From UBA822 sp036336795 (lineage in GTDB: Bacteria > Gemmatimonadota > Gemmatimonadetes > Longimicrobiales > Gaopeijiaceae), in NCBI GenBank assembly GCA_036336795.1, contig JAYZFL010000059.1:1-44975 (forward strand): a DNA stretch of 44,975 nucleotides, given 5' to 3'. Position numbers and translations under genes: made by a program. The notes below the pieces were generated by a model that saw only the letters and a program-made list of their open reading frames with translations, was not told where the DNA came from and did not search any database. How positions within the stretch are numbered: the first letter of the stretch is position 1; each line of letters starts with the position of its first letter. Shown in pieces: positions 1 to 7,352 of this stretch.

Positions 1-1416
1 AAATATCTAATCCGTGCTCACGCGGGACCGCTCCTCTTCTCGTTTTCTGCTTTGACGGGGCTCCTTTTCTTGAACACGGTGGCCCAGCGGATGGAGAGCC
101 TCGTCGGTAAAGGCTTACCCTGGCAAGTTATTGGAGAGTTCTTACTACTCTCCCTTCCTCATACGGTTGCCCTTACGCTTCCCATGGCCATCCTCGTTTC
201 GGTGCTTTACACGTTTAGTGAGCTTACAGCCGCAAACGAGATTACCGCCATGTCCGCGGGTGGCATTAGGCCCGCGCGTATGCTGATCCCTCTCATAGGT
301 CTGGGGATAGTCCTGGCCGGAGTGATGTTTTTTTTCAACGACCAGTTACTGCCCTCCGCAAACCACAGGCTCAAAGACCTGATGATAGACATCGCTCAGA
401 CAAGCCCTACTCTCGAACTCCGAGAGCGAGTCATTAATCAGATCGAATCCAGAGGTCGAGGTGGGAACATCTATCTCCAGGCCGCTACGATCGACCCGGT
501 GACGAACGAGATGACAGAAGTGGTCATCTACGATTTGAGCGATCCAAACGCCCACCGCACCACATATGCCGCGCGCGGAGAGATGGAGTTCAACCGTAGT
601 CGCACAGATCTCTACCTCACTCTGTTTAACGGTGATGTGTTGGAGGTAGCATCCGATCGGACAGGTAAGTTTCATCGGTCCGAATTCCAGATCCAGATAG
701 TGCCGCTCCGGGGTATCGGCAGCGAGCTCAATCGTGGCCAGAATGCTGGTGGTAGCATGCGAAGCGACCGGGAAATGTCCATCGAGATGTTGAAGGTCGA
801 GATCAATACTCGAGCCCAGGAGATCGAAAAAGTTCGACAAACTTCACTTGCACGTGCACGAGGGGCAATCCGGGAGGTGTTGGGGCTACCGCCCGAGAAC
901 CAGACCGGACCGGCCAACACAGCGGGGTTACCCGACATGCGAGGGGCCCGAGCCCTCCCGGACGGCACAGACGAGACAACCCGCAGGGTTGCCCTGAACA
1001 GCCGTCAAGACCACGCTCAAGTGGAAGCATTACAATCTGCGATTAACCAGTACAAAGTCGAGATTCATAAGAAGTATGCGATCGCGTTCGCGTGCATAGT
1101 ATTTATCCTGCTTGGCGCTCCGCTGGCCATTCGGTTTCCCAGGGGTGGTGTTGGAATGGTCATAGTGGTTTCCGTGGCCATCTTTGCAGTGTACTGGGCG
1201 GGACTGATTGGAGGTGAGAATCTCGCCGACGAAGGTATCGTGCCTCCTTTCTGGGCTATGTGGGCCCCAGACTTGACGTTTCTCGCCATGGGTATAGCGC
1301 TCGTGATGAAGATGGGTCGCGAAGGTGGTGCCGCCCGAGGGGGCAAAATCGACGAAATCTTCTTCTTGGGAAATCGGGCAGGTACGTTCCTGAGAACCTT
1401 CGGGCGCACAGCATGA
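1..1416 (+). CDS. lptF: LptF-type LPS export permease, 5' end cut by window
   Basis: The reading frame is open from base 1, so the true start lies upstream; the TTG at 52 is only the first in-window start-like codon. The product belongs to the YjgP/YjgQ family, the inner-membrane subunits that with LptB extract lipopolysaccharide for transport to the outer membrane. The family signature is clear: hydrophobic N-terminal helices, the 'SLPHTVALTLPMA' stretch, 'NEITAMSAGGI' and 'NDQLLPSANHRLK'. A periplasmic beta-jellyroll region follows, then three C-terminal membrane segments from about position 1075. A polar, low-complexity stretch (about 780-1050) precedes the C-terminal helices and is longer than I would expect. 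The gene overlaps lptG by four bases (ATGA), so the pair is co-translated. Assignment as LptF rather than LptG rests on gene order and the 'SLPHTVAL' motif. Confidence 0.9.
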   Translation, partial: KYLIRAHAGPLLFSFSALTGLLFLNTVAQRMESLVGKGLPWQVIGEFLLLSLPHTVALTLPMAILVSVLYTFSELTAANEITAMSAGGIRPARMLIPLIGLGIVLAGVMFFFNDQLLPSANHRLKDLMIDIAQTSPTLELRERVINQIESRGRGGNIYLQAATIDPVTNEMTEVVIYDLSDPNAHRTTYAARGEMEFNRSRTDLYLTLFNGDVLEVASDRTGKFHRSEFQIQIVPLRGIGSELNRGQNAGGSMRSDREMSIEMLKVEINTRAQEIEKVRQTSLARARGAIREVLGLPPENQTGPANTAGLPDMRGARALPDGTDETTRRVALNSRQDHAQVEALQSAINQYKVEIHKKYAIAFACIVFILLGAPLAIRFPRGGVGMVIVVSVAIFAVYWAGLIGGENLADEGIVPPFWAMWAPDLTFLAMGIALVMKMGREGGAARGGKIDEIFFLGNRAGTFLRTFGRTA

Positions 1417-2486
1417 TCCGTATTCTCGACGTCATGATCGCCAGAACGTTCTTGCGTATCTTCTTGCTCTTCATTCTTGGGGCGCCGCTTCTTTTCACCA
1501 TCGGCGACGTCATCGAAAAGATCGACCAGTACTTTGACCGTGGGCTTACGGTTGGCGAGGTCGCGCTGGCGTACCTCTTCATCATACCCGAGTTCGTCTC
1601 CTGGTCCTTCCCTATCGCCGCTCTAATCGCAGCGGTCTTCACAATTCATTCCATGACCCAACACCGTGAGGTGATGGCAGCGAAGGCGGGAGGGATCTCT
1701 TTCCATAGGCTCATGGTCCCTTTGCTGATGATGGGTCTCATCTTGACCGGTGCAGGCCTTCTACTAAACGACCTGGTACCCGTAGCGAAGCGGCGCTCCG
1801 GGCAAATCCTTCGGAACGAGCTACCCGGACGACAGTGGAGAGCCAATTTCGTCTTTAAAACAGACGACGAGCGGACGCTGACGGTCCGAAGGCTTACAGT
1901 TGTGCCACCCAATTTGCGTCAGGTGATAATGGAGGTTCCGATGACGTCCTCCGGGGTAGCGTCCGAGCACGTTCAGGCGAGAGAGGCCCGCTACGACAGC
2001 ATCCACGGTTGGAACTTCGTCGACGGATATCTTCGGGTTCTTCCGGATAGCCAGGCAGCCTTGACGTTCTACTTCGATTCGCTCCGGGCACGAGGGTTCG
2101 GAGAGCATCCGAGTAATCTTCTTGAGCGACCGTTGGATGAAGACGAGATGACCGTGGCTGAAATCGACCGCTTAGCAACCAACATCGCCCGCTCGGGAGG
2201 CGACCCTAACACACTGCTAGTCAAGAAACAGCAACGTCGGGCGATTGCAGTGGCGACACTCGTAATAGTCCTGTTTGGCGGTCCTCTGGCCACAAGCTCG
2301 CGTCGGGGAGGCACTGCCTACGGCATAGGAGTCGCTCTGGGCTCTACCATACTCTACCTCATTCTCTTCCGTCTCGCTGGAGCCGCCGGCAAGGCGGGAG
2401 CGGCTTCGCCAATCCTCGCGGCTTGGCTACCGAACGCCATTTTCTTGGTGTGTGGACTGATCTTGCTCAAGCGAGTCAGAACCTGA
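1413..2486 (+). CDS. lptG: LptG-type LPS export permease
   Basis: This is the second YjgP/YjgQ permease, 357 residues, the usual family length. I chose the ATG at 1413 because it overlaps the lptF stop as ATGA and gives the expected N-terminus 'MIRILDVMIARTFL'; the frame stays open upstream to 1260 but that extension is lptF sequence in another frame. N-terminal membrane segments cover about residues 14-80 and 95-120, the middle is the periplasmic domain, and three C-terminal segments cover about 280-355. Family features include 'HREVMAAKAGGISFHRL' and 'NDLVPVAKRRS'. With LptF and an LptB ATPase (not in this window) it would form the LPS extraction complex. It ends seven bases before the convergent dapF-like gene, with no obvious terminator hairpin between them. 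Confidence 0.88.
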   Translation: MIRILDVMIARTFLRIFLLFILGAPLLFTIGDVIEKIDQYFDRGLTVGEVALAYLFIIPEFVSWSFPIAALIAAVFTIHSMTQHREVMAAKAGGISFHRLMVPLLMMGLILTGAGLLLNDLVPVAKRRSGQILRNELPGRQWRANFVFKTDDERTLTVRRLTVVPPNLRQVIMEVPMTSSGVASEHVQAREARYDSIHGWNFVDGYLRVLPDSQAALTFYFDSLRARGFGEHPSNLLERPLDEDEMTVAEIDRLATNIARSGGDPNTLLVKKQQRRAIAVATLVIVLFGGPLATSSRRGGTAYGIGVALGSTILYLILFRLAGAAGKAGAASPILAAWLPNAIFLVCGLILLKRVRT

Positions 2487-2493
2487 TTCGGAT

Positions 2494-3381
2494 TTACCCC
2501 AGGGAATCGATAAACCCTGCGGTTAACGATCCTCTGTAGACCTCTTGGACAGGTCCCCTGAGCGTTAACTCGCGTTCCGGGCTCACGGTGACCTCAACAG
2601 TCCCACCCTCCATCCGAATCTGAAAGACGCCCGGATTGGCCCTTCCGGACTCAACCGCCGCTGTAGCCACTGCGCAAGCCGACGTCCCCGAAGCTGAGGT
2701 GGGGCCCACCCCCCGCTCCCAGATTACAGCCTCCACAAGCCCCTCATCTATGACACGCGCCAACTGCACATTCGTGCCCCGAACGAAAGCAGAGTGGGTC
2801 GCGACTAGTGGCCCAATCTCGTCCATCGCCTCAGGTTGCCAAACTTCCGGGAAAACCACCGCATGGGGATTCCCTATAGACACCAAGTTTAGCATAAGCT
2901 TTCCAGCCGTCCCTAAATCGATGCACCCTTTCTTATCAAGCACTCTAGAATCGAAACCCACAGCCCGAGGACCGAGAGTCGCTTGGCCCATCTCCGCAGA
3001 AATATCGTACCGCCCACCAGGATACCTCCCAAGTACATGGAGCTGAACGATATCTCCTCCAACCGATACGTTGAACGGATCACCACCCACCAACCCCTCG
3101 CCAGCCAAGTATCCGGCAAGGATTCTGAGGCCGTTTCCACTGCGCTCGAACTCAGACCCATCCGGGTTGAACATGCGGAGCGAGAACGGATCTTCAGATC
3201 GGTCTTGAAGAAGTACGATTCCGTCACTTCCTGGACCGCGCCACCGGTCACAGACCGAGACGATTGTGTCCGTGTCGAGTATCCATTCGTTCCCTGATTC
3301 GAACACGAGATAGTCGTTTCCAAGCCCATGCCCCTTGAAAAACGCTGCACTTGCTTTCTCAAGCCCATCCGGAGGTGTCAT
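2494..3381 (-). CDS. dapF: Diaminopimelate epimerase homologue lacking both catalytic cysteines
   Basis: The 295-residue protein has the DapF fold signature along its whole length: 'FFKGHGLGNDYLVF' near the N-terminus, 'NPDGSEFERSGNG' around residue 80, 'IGNPHAVVF' around 170 and 'WERGVGPTSASGTSACA' around 225-238. DapF interconverts LL- and meso-diaminopimelate for lysine and peptidoglycan, using two cysteines as acid and base. Here the expected 'CGNG' is SGNG (Ser81, codon AGT) and the expected 'ACGTG' is ASGTS (Ser231, codon TCG). I checked both codons in the DNA. The protein may therefore be catalytically altered or act on another substrate; the gene symbol reflects homology only. The ATG at 3381 is preferred over the in-frame GTG at 3387 because GGGAAG lies six bases upstream. 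It is transcribed alone, divergently from metH. Confidence 0.85.
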   Translation of the reverse strand: MTPPDGLEKASAAFFKGHGLGNDYLVFESGNEWILDTDTIVSVCDRWRGPGSDGIVLLQDRSEDPFSLRMFNPDGSEFERSGNGLRILAGYLAGEGLVGGDPFNVSVGGDIVQLHVLGRYPGGRYDISAEMGQATLGPRAVGFDSRVLDKKGCIDLGTAGKLMLNLVSIGNPHAVVFPEVWQPEAMDEIGPLVATHSAFVRGTNVQLARVIDEGLVEAVIWERGVGPTSASGTSACAVATAAVESGRANPGVFQIRMEGGTVEVTVSPERELTLRGPVQEVYRGSLTAGFIDSLG

Positions 3382-3502
3382 GATCACTTCCCAAGTCTAC
3401 AGACGACTGTCAGGGGGGGGTCCCTCCCTCAAGAAATGCTTCAATCCTTCAGGAAGCCTAGGAATTCCAAGCCAACCGCGCTAGTTTTTTCGACAGGTTG
3501 GA
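3382..3502. other. Divergent intergenic region between dapF-like gene and metH leader
   Basis: These 121 bases must hold promoters for the dapF-like gene (minus) and the metH operon (plus). I could not pick a convincing -35/-10 pair in either direction. An eight-G run at 3413-3420 is followed by TCCCTCCC, a combination prone to local structure and slippage. Confidence 0.5.
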
Positions 3503-3552
3503 TTGGGGTGATTTGCGGCGTATTGCGGCCCGACACAAACCGCTAAAAAGCC
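3503..3552 (+). ncRNA. SAM-II-type riboswitch in the metH leader
   Basis: The element carries the conserved SAM-II pieces in order: TGATTT at 3509-3514, CGTATTGC at 3519-3526 and CGCTAAAAAG at 3541-3550. It folds as that class requires. P1 pairs TTGGG (3503-3507) with CCCGA (3529-3533). A first pseudoknot helix pairs GCGG (3525-3528) with CCGC (3540-3543). A second pairs GGC in the loop (3517-3519) with GCC after the A-run (3550-3552). The helices use different bases from the Sargasso Sea crystal-structure RNA as I remember it, while the core loop bases are the same. SAM-II binds S-adenosylmethionine and usually represses methionine-synthesis genes, which fits metH starting 87 bases downstream. 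Identification is by eye; no covariance search was run. Confidence 0.85.
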
Positions 3553-3554
3553 AA

Positions 3555-3632
3555 GCCTCGTCGTCTAAGGTTTGCAGCGAGGCCTAGGGTTTCGGATCAC
3601 CCTCCGTGCGTCTCCTCAGGAGGTGAGAGACG
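3555..3632 (+). promoter_or_regulatory. Candidate expression platform: three hairpins and the metH ribosome binding site
   Basis: Downstream of the riboswitch three short stems can form: GCCTCG/CGAGGC (3555-3560 with 3578-3583), AGGGT/ACCCT (3586-3590 with 3599-3603) and CGTCTC/GAGACG (3609-3614 with 3627-3632). The last encloses the Shine-Dalgarno sequence AGGAGG at 3618-3623. CCTCC at 3601-3605 can instead pair with GGAGG at 3619-3623, and that pairing excludes the AGGGT/ACCCT stem. This gives a plausible switch between an exposed and a masked ribosome binding site. No U-run follows any stem, so translational control is more likely than termination. The link to SAM binding is inference. Confidence 0.5.
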
Positions 3633-3638
3633 AAGCCG

Positions 3639-6600
3639 ATGGACAAACTCCTCGACCCGCCCCACCGCACTGCTGTTCTCCAAAACGCCTTATCGAAAAG
3701 AATTTTGGTTCTCGATGGCGCGATGGGTACGATGATCCAGAGCTATGGATTCTCAGAAAAGGACTTTCAAGGGGAGATTTATCGGGACCATTCAGTTCCG
3801 CTTCACGGGGCCAACGATCTGCTTTCGGTCACACAGCCGGACACGATCTATGAGATCCACCGTGCCTATCTGGATGCCGGCTCGGACATCATCGAGACCA
3901 ATACATTCAACGCCCAGGCCATTTCATTAGCCGACTATGGACTCGAGGATGAAGCATATCGAATAAATATGGCAGCCACAGCAGTGGCTCGGAAAGCAGC
4001 TGATGAGGCCACAATAAGTACCCCTGAAAAACCAAGATTTGTGTGCGGCAGTATCGGTCCAACCAACCGGACTGCATCTATCTCCCCTGACGTGGACGAC
4101 CCTGCAGCGCGGAACGTGACCTTCGACGAGCTGGCTCAGGCGTATCGGGATCAGGCGCATGGCCTTCTCGAAGGAGGGGCTGATCTCCTGATGGTCGAAA
4201 CGATCTTCGACACGTTGAATGCCAAAGCCGCGCTCTTCGCAATCCTCGGTCTATTCGAGGAGCGTGGTGCCTCGGTGCCCTTGATGGTCTCCGGCACGAT
4301 TACCGACAACAGCGGTCGAACCCTTACCGGCCAGACCACCGAGGCCTTTTACAACTCGATCCGGCATGCCGAACTCTTCTCGGTGGGGCTCAACTGTGCC
4401 CTCGGGGCCGAGCAGATCCGGCCCTACCTGGAAGAGATGGCCGGAATCGCGGAGATGCCCGTCAGTTGTCATCCGAACGCCGGCCTTCCCAACGCGTTCG
4501 GCGAGTATGATGAGACTCCCAACGTCACGTCGAGCATCATTCGGGAATTCGCCGAAGCCGGCTTCGTGAACATCGTAGGTGGCTGTTGCGGCACCGTGCC
4601 GGCCCATATCGAGGCCATCGTAGACGCAGTGGCGGGCATCCCACCGCGAACGGTTCCGACCCTTGAGCCGCGTTGCCGACTGAGTGGCCTGGAGCCCTTC
4701 ACGATCGGACCGGACTCGCTCTTCGCGAACATCGGGGAGCGGACGAACGTCACAGGCTCTAAGAAGTTTCGGGAACTCATCACTGAAGGGGCCTACGAAT
4801 CCGCCGTCGAAGTGGCGCGCCAGCAGGTCGCCAGCGGAGCGCAGATGCTCGACGTGAATATGGACGAGGGGTTGTTGGATTCCGTCGAGGCCATGACCAC
4901 GTTCCTCAACCTCCTCGGCTCGGAGCCCGAGGTGAGTCGGATACCGTTCGTGATCGACTCGTCGCGCTGGGAAGTAATCGAAGCGGGACTCAAGTGCGTG
5001 CAAGGGAAGGCCGTCGTCAACTCGATCAGTCTGAAAGAAGGAGAGGGCGAATTCGTTAGGATGGCCCGTCTGGTCCGGCGTTACGGAGCCGCCGTCATCG
5101 TCATGGCCTTCGACGAGAAAGGACAGGCCGACACCGTCGAGCGAAAGGTGGCCATCTCGGAGCGAGCCGCGCGAGTCTTAAGGGAAAAAGTTGGCTTCCC
5201 ACTCGGGGACGTGATCTTCGACCCCAACATCTTCGCCGTCGGAACCGGGATCGAGGAACACAACGAGTATGCCGTGGCCTTCATCGACGCGACCCGTCAG
5301 ATCAAGGAACGAATTCCCGCCGCGCACGTGAGCGGCGGACTGAGTAACGTCTCGTTCGCTTTCCGTGGAAGCCCTCGAGTCCGCGAAGCCATGCATTCGG
5401 CTTTCCTCTACCATGCCATCCGCGCCGGCCTGGACATGGCGATCGTCAGCGCAGGTGCGCTCCCGGTGTACGACGACGTACCGGCGGCCCTCCTGGAGGC
5501 GGTCGAAGACGTCCTGTTCAATCGACGAGCCGACGCGACGGAGCGTCTAACCGCGCTGGCCCAGCAATACAGTGGCGCCGGGACCGAGGTCGTCCAGAGT
5601 CAGGAGTGGAGATCGGACCCGGTCGAGAACCGCCTGAGCTACGCGCTTATTCACGGAATCGTCGAGCACATCGAAGAGGATACCGAAGAGGCGCGCCTTC
5701 AGTTACCCCGGGCGCTCGAAGTGATCGAGGGTCCCCTGATGGCCGGCATGAACGAGGTCGGAGATCTCTTCGGTGCCGGGAAGATGTTCCTCCCCCAGGT
5801 CGTGAAGAGCGCCAGGGTCATGAAGAAGGCGGTCGCCTACCTCGAGCCTTTTCTCGAGGCCGAGAAACAAGGTGACGCGGGTACGCCCAGCTCCGCAGGA
5901 AAGGTGCTCATGGCGACGGTCAAGGGGGACGTACACGACATCGGCAAAAATATCGTCTCGGTGGTGCTGCAGTGTAGCGGGTACGAGACCATCGACCTGG
6001 GGGTGATGGTGCCTGCGGAAAAGATTCTGCACGAGGCCAGGGAACGTGAGGTCGACGTGGTGGGACTGAGTGGGCTCATCACGCCCTCCTTGGAGCAGAT
6101 GGTGCATGTGGCCTCCGAGATGGAGCGGCTCGACTTGGAGTTGCCGCTGCTGATCGGGGGAGCCACTACGTCTCGCCGACACACGGCCGTCAAGATCGAC
6201 GACAAGTATCACGGCCCCACGGTCCACGTCACGGACGCCTCGCGCTGCGTCCCGGTGCTGCGCGCACTGCTGGACCCGGACAAAAAGGACGACTTTCTGA
6301 GAGCTGTCGACGCGGATCACCAAAAAGAAAGGGAGACGCACGCCGCTCGCAAGTCGAAAACTCGGCTCATCCCGCTGGCCGCCGCCCGCAAGAACCGCGT
6401 CGACTTGGACTGGGCCGTGCACAGCCCAGTGTTGCCGCGAGAGCCCGGAATCCACGTCTTCGACGACTATCCGCTCGTCGAGATCGTAGACTACATTGAT
6501 TGGACACCGTTCTTTCAGGCGTGGGAGATCGAGGGCCGTTTTCCCAATCTTCTGGCCGACGAGAGAACAGGGGAGCAGGCCCGGATTCTCCACTCCGACG

Positions 6601-7352
6601 CCCTCGCCCTTCTCGATCGCATCGAATCCGAAAAGCTCCTCAGGGCGCGCGCCGTCGTGGGGTTGTTTCCTGCCGGGAGCGTGGGAGACGACATCGAAGT
6701 CATGGTCCGTGACGACGAACGGATCAGAGTCCACGGGCTACGCCAACAGTTCGACAAGCGAAATGGTCGGCCCAATTTGTGCCTGGCGGACTTCGTCGCA
6801 CCCCTGGACTCCGATCTTCGTGACCACCTCGGCGCTTTCGTCGTCACGGCCGGCCTGGGTCTGGAGGAGCTGTGCAGTTCGTTCGAGGCAGACGACGACG
6901 ATTACGCCAGCATCATGGCCAAGGCTTTGGCCGACCGCCTTGCGGAAGCGCTCGCCGAACGCATGCACGAGAGGGTCCGCACGGAGCTTTGGGGACACGT
7001 AGAGGACGAGCGTCTCTCGAGTGAGGATTTGATCGCGGAGCGTTACCCCGGGATTCGACCAGCACCGGGTTATCCGGCGTGCCCCGATCATACGGAGAAG
7101 GAGACGCTCTTCCGGATACTGGACGCCGAGCGTGTGACCGGAGTAAGACTCACCGAGAGCTTCGCGATGCTTCCCGCTGCGTCCGTCGCTGGCTGGTATT
7201 TCGCTCACCCCAAGGCGCAGTATTTCGGAGTCGGTCGCATCGACCGGGATCAGGTTGCCGACTACGCGGGCCGGAAGGCCGTGTCGGTGGAAGAGATCGA
7301 ACGCTGGCTCCAGCCTAGCCTGGGATACGATCCCGAAACGGAATCGAGATGA
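3639..7352 (+). CDS. metH: Cobalamin-dependent methionine synthase
   Basis: The 1237-residue protein has all four MetH modules at normal length. The homocysteine domain (about 15-330) has zinc ligands Cys253 in 'GLNCALG' and Cys316-Cys317 in 'GGCCGT'. The pterin (methyl-tetrahydrofolate) domain follows (about 355-620), starting at 'NIGERTNVTGS'. The cobalamin domains (about 650-890) carry 'DVHDIGKN', with His766 as the cobalt ligand. The activation domain (about 910-1230) has 'RPAPGYPACPDHTEK', the AdoMet site for reductive reactivation. It transfers methyl groups from methyl-tetrahydrofolate to homocysteine in the cytosol. A strong AGGAGG lies 15 bases before the ATG, partly inside a hairpin, and a SAM-II riboswitch precedes it, so repression by S-adenosylmethionine is expected. 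The stop overlaps the next gene as ATGA. Confidence 0.98.
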   Translation: MDKLLDPPHRTAVLQNALSKRILVLDGAMGTMIQSYGFSEKDFQGEIYRDHSVPLHGANDLLSVTQPDTIYEIHRAYLDAGSDIIETNTFNAQAISLADYGLEDEAYRINMAATAVARKAADEATISTPEKPRFVCGSIGPTNRTASISPDVDDPAARNVTFDELAQAYRDQAHGLLEGGADLLMVETIFDTLNAKAALFAILGLFEERGASVPLMVSGTITDNSGRTLTGQTTEAFYNSIRHAELFSVGLNCALGAEQIRPYLEEMAGIAEMPVSCHPNAGLPNAFGEYDETPNVTSSIIREFAEAGFVNIVGGCCGTVPAHIEAIVDAVAGIPPRTVPTLEPRCRLSGLEPFTIGPDSLFANIGERTNVTGSKKFRELITEGAYESAVEVARQQVASGAQMLDVNMDEGLLDSVEAMTTFLNLLGSEPEVSRIPFVIDSSRWEVIEAGLKCVQGKAVVNSISLKEGEGEFVRMARLVRRYGAAVIVMAFDEKGQADTVERKVAISERAARVLREKVGFPLGDVIFDPNIFAVGTGIEEHNEYAVAFIDATRQIKERIPAAHVSGGLSNVSFAFRGSPRVREAMHSAFLYHAIRAGLDMAIVSAGALPVYDDVPAALLEAVEDVLFNRRADATERLTALAQQYSGAGTEVVQSQEWRSDPVENRLSYALIHGIVEHIEEDTEEARLQLPRALEVIEGPLMAGMNEVGDLFGAGKMFLPQVVKSARVMKKAVAYLEPFLEAEKQGDAGTPSSAGKVLMATVKGDVHDIGKNIVSVVLQCSGYETIDLGVMVPAEKILHEAREREVDVVGLSGLITPSLEQMVHVASEMERLDLELPLLIGGATTSRRHTAVKIDDKYHGPTVHVTDASRCVPVLRALLDPDKKDDFLRAVDADHQKERETHAARKSKTRLIPLAAARKNRVDLDWAVHSPVLPREPGIHVFDDYPLVEIVDYIDWTPFFQAWEIEGRFPNLLADERTGEQARILHSDALALLDRIESEKLLRARAVVGLFPAGSVGDDIEVMVRDDERIRVHGLRQQFDKRNGRPNLCLADFVAPLDSDLRDHLGAFVVTAGLGLEELCSSFEADDDDYASIMAKALADRLAEALAERMHERVRTELWGHVEDERLSSEDLIAERYPGIRPAPGYPACPDHTEKETLFRILDAERVTGVRLTESFAMLPAASVAGWYFAHPKAQYFGVGRIDRDQVADYAGRKAVSVEEIERWLQPSLGYDPETESR

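Noticed and set aside
2487..2493. Terminator between lptG and the dapF-like gene
   Set aside because: Only seven bases separate the convergent stops and no hairpin with T-run is visible.
3609..3632. SAH or SAM-I riboswitch as explanation for the metH leader hairpins
   Set aside because: The conserved cores of those classes are not present; the SAM-II core upstream explains the leader better.
4251..5003. Another long antisense open frame opposite metH
   Set aside because: No recognisable domain and full overlap with the homocysteine/pterin domains of metH.
5703..6734. Long antisense open frame opposite metH
   Set aside because: It lies entirely within metH, whose protein is unmistakable; the frame is a by-product of GC-rich codon use.
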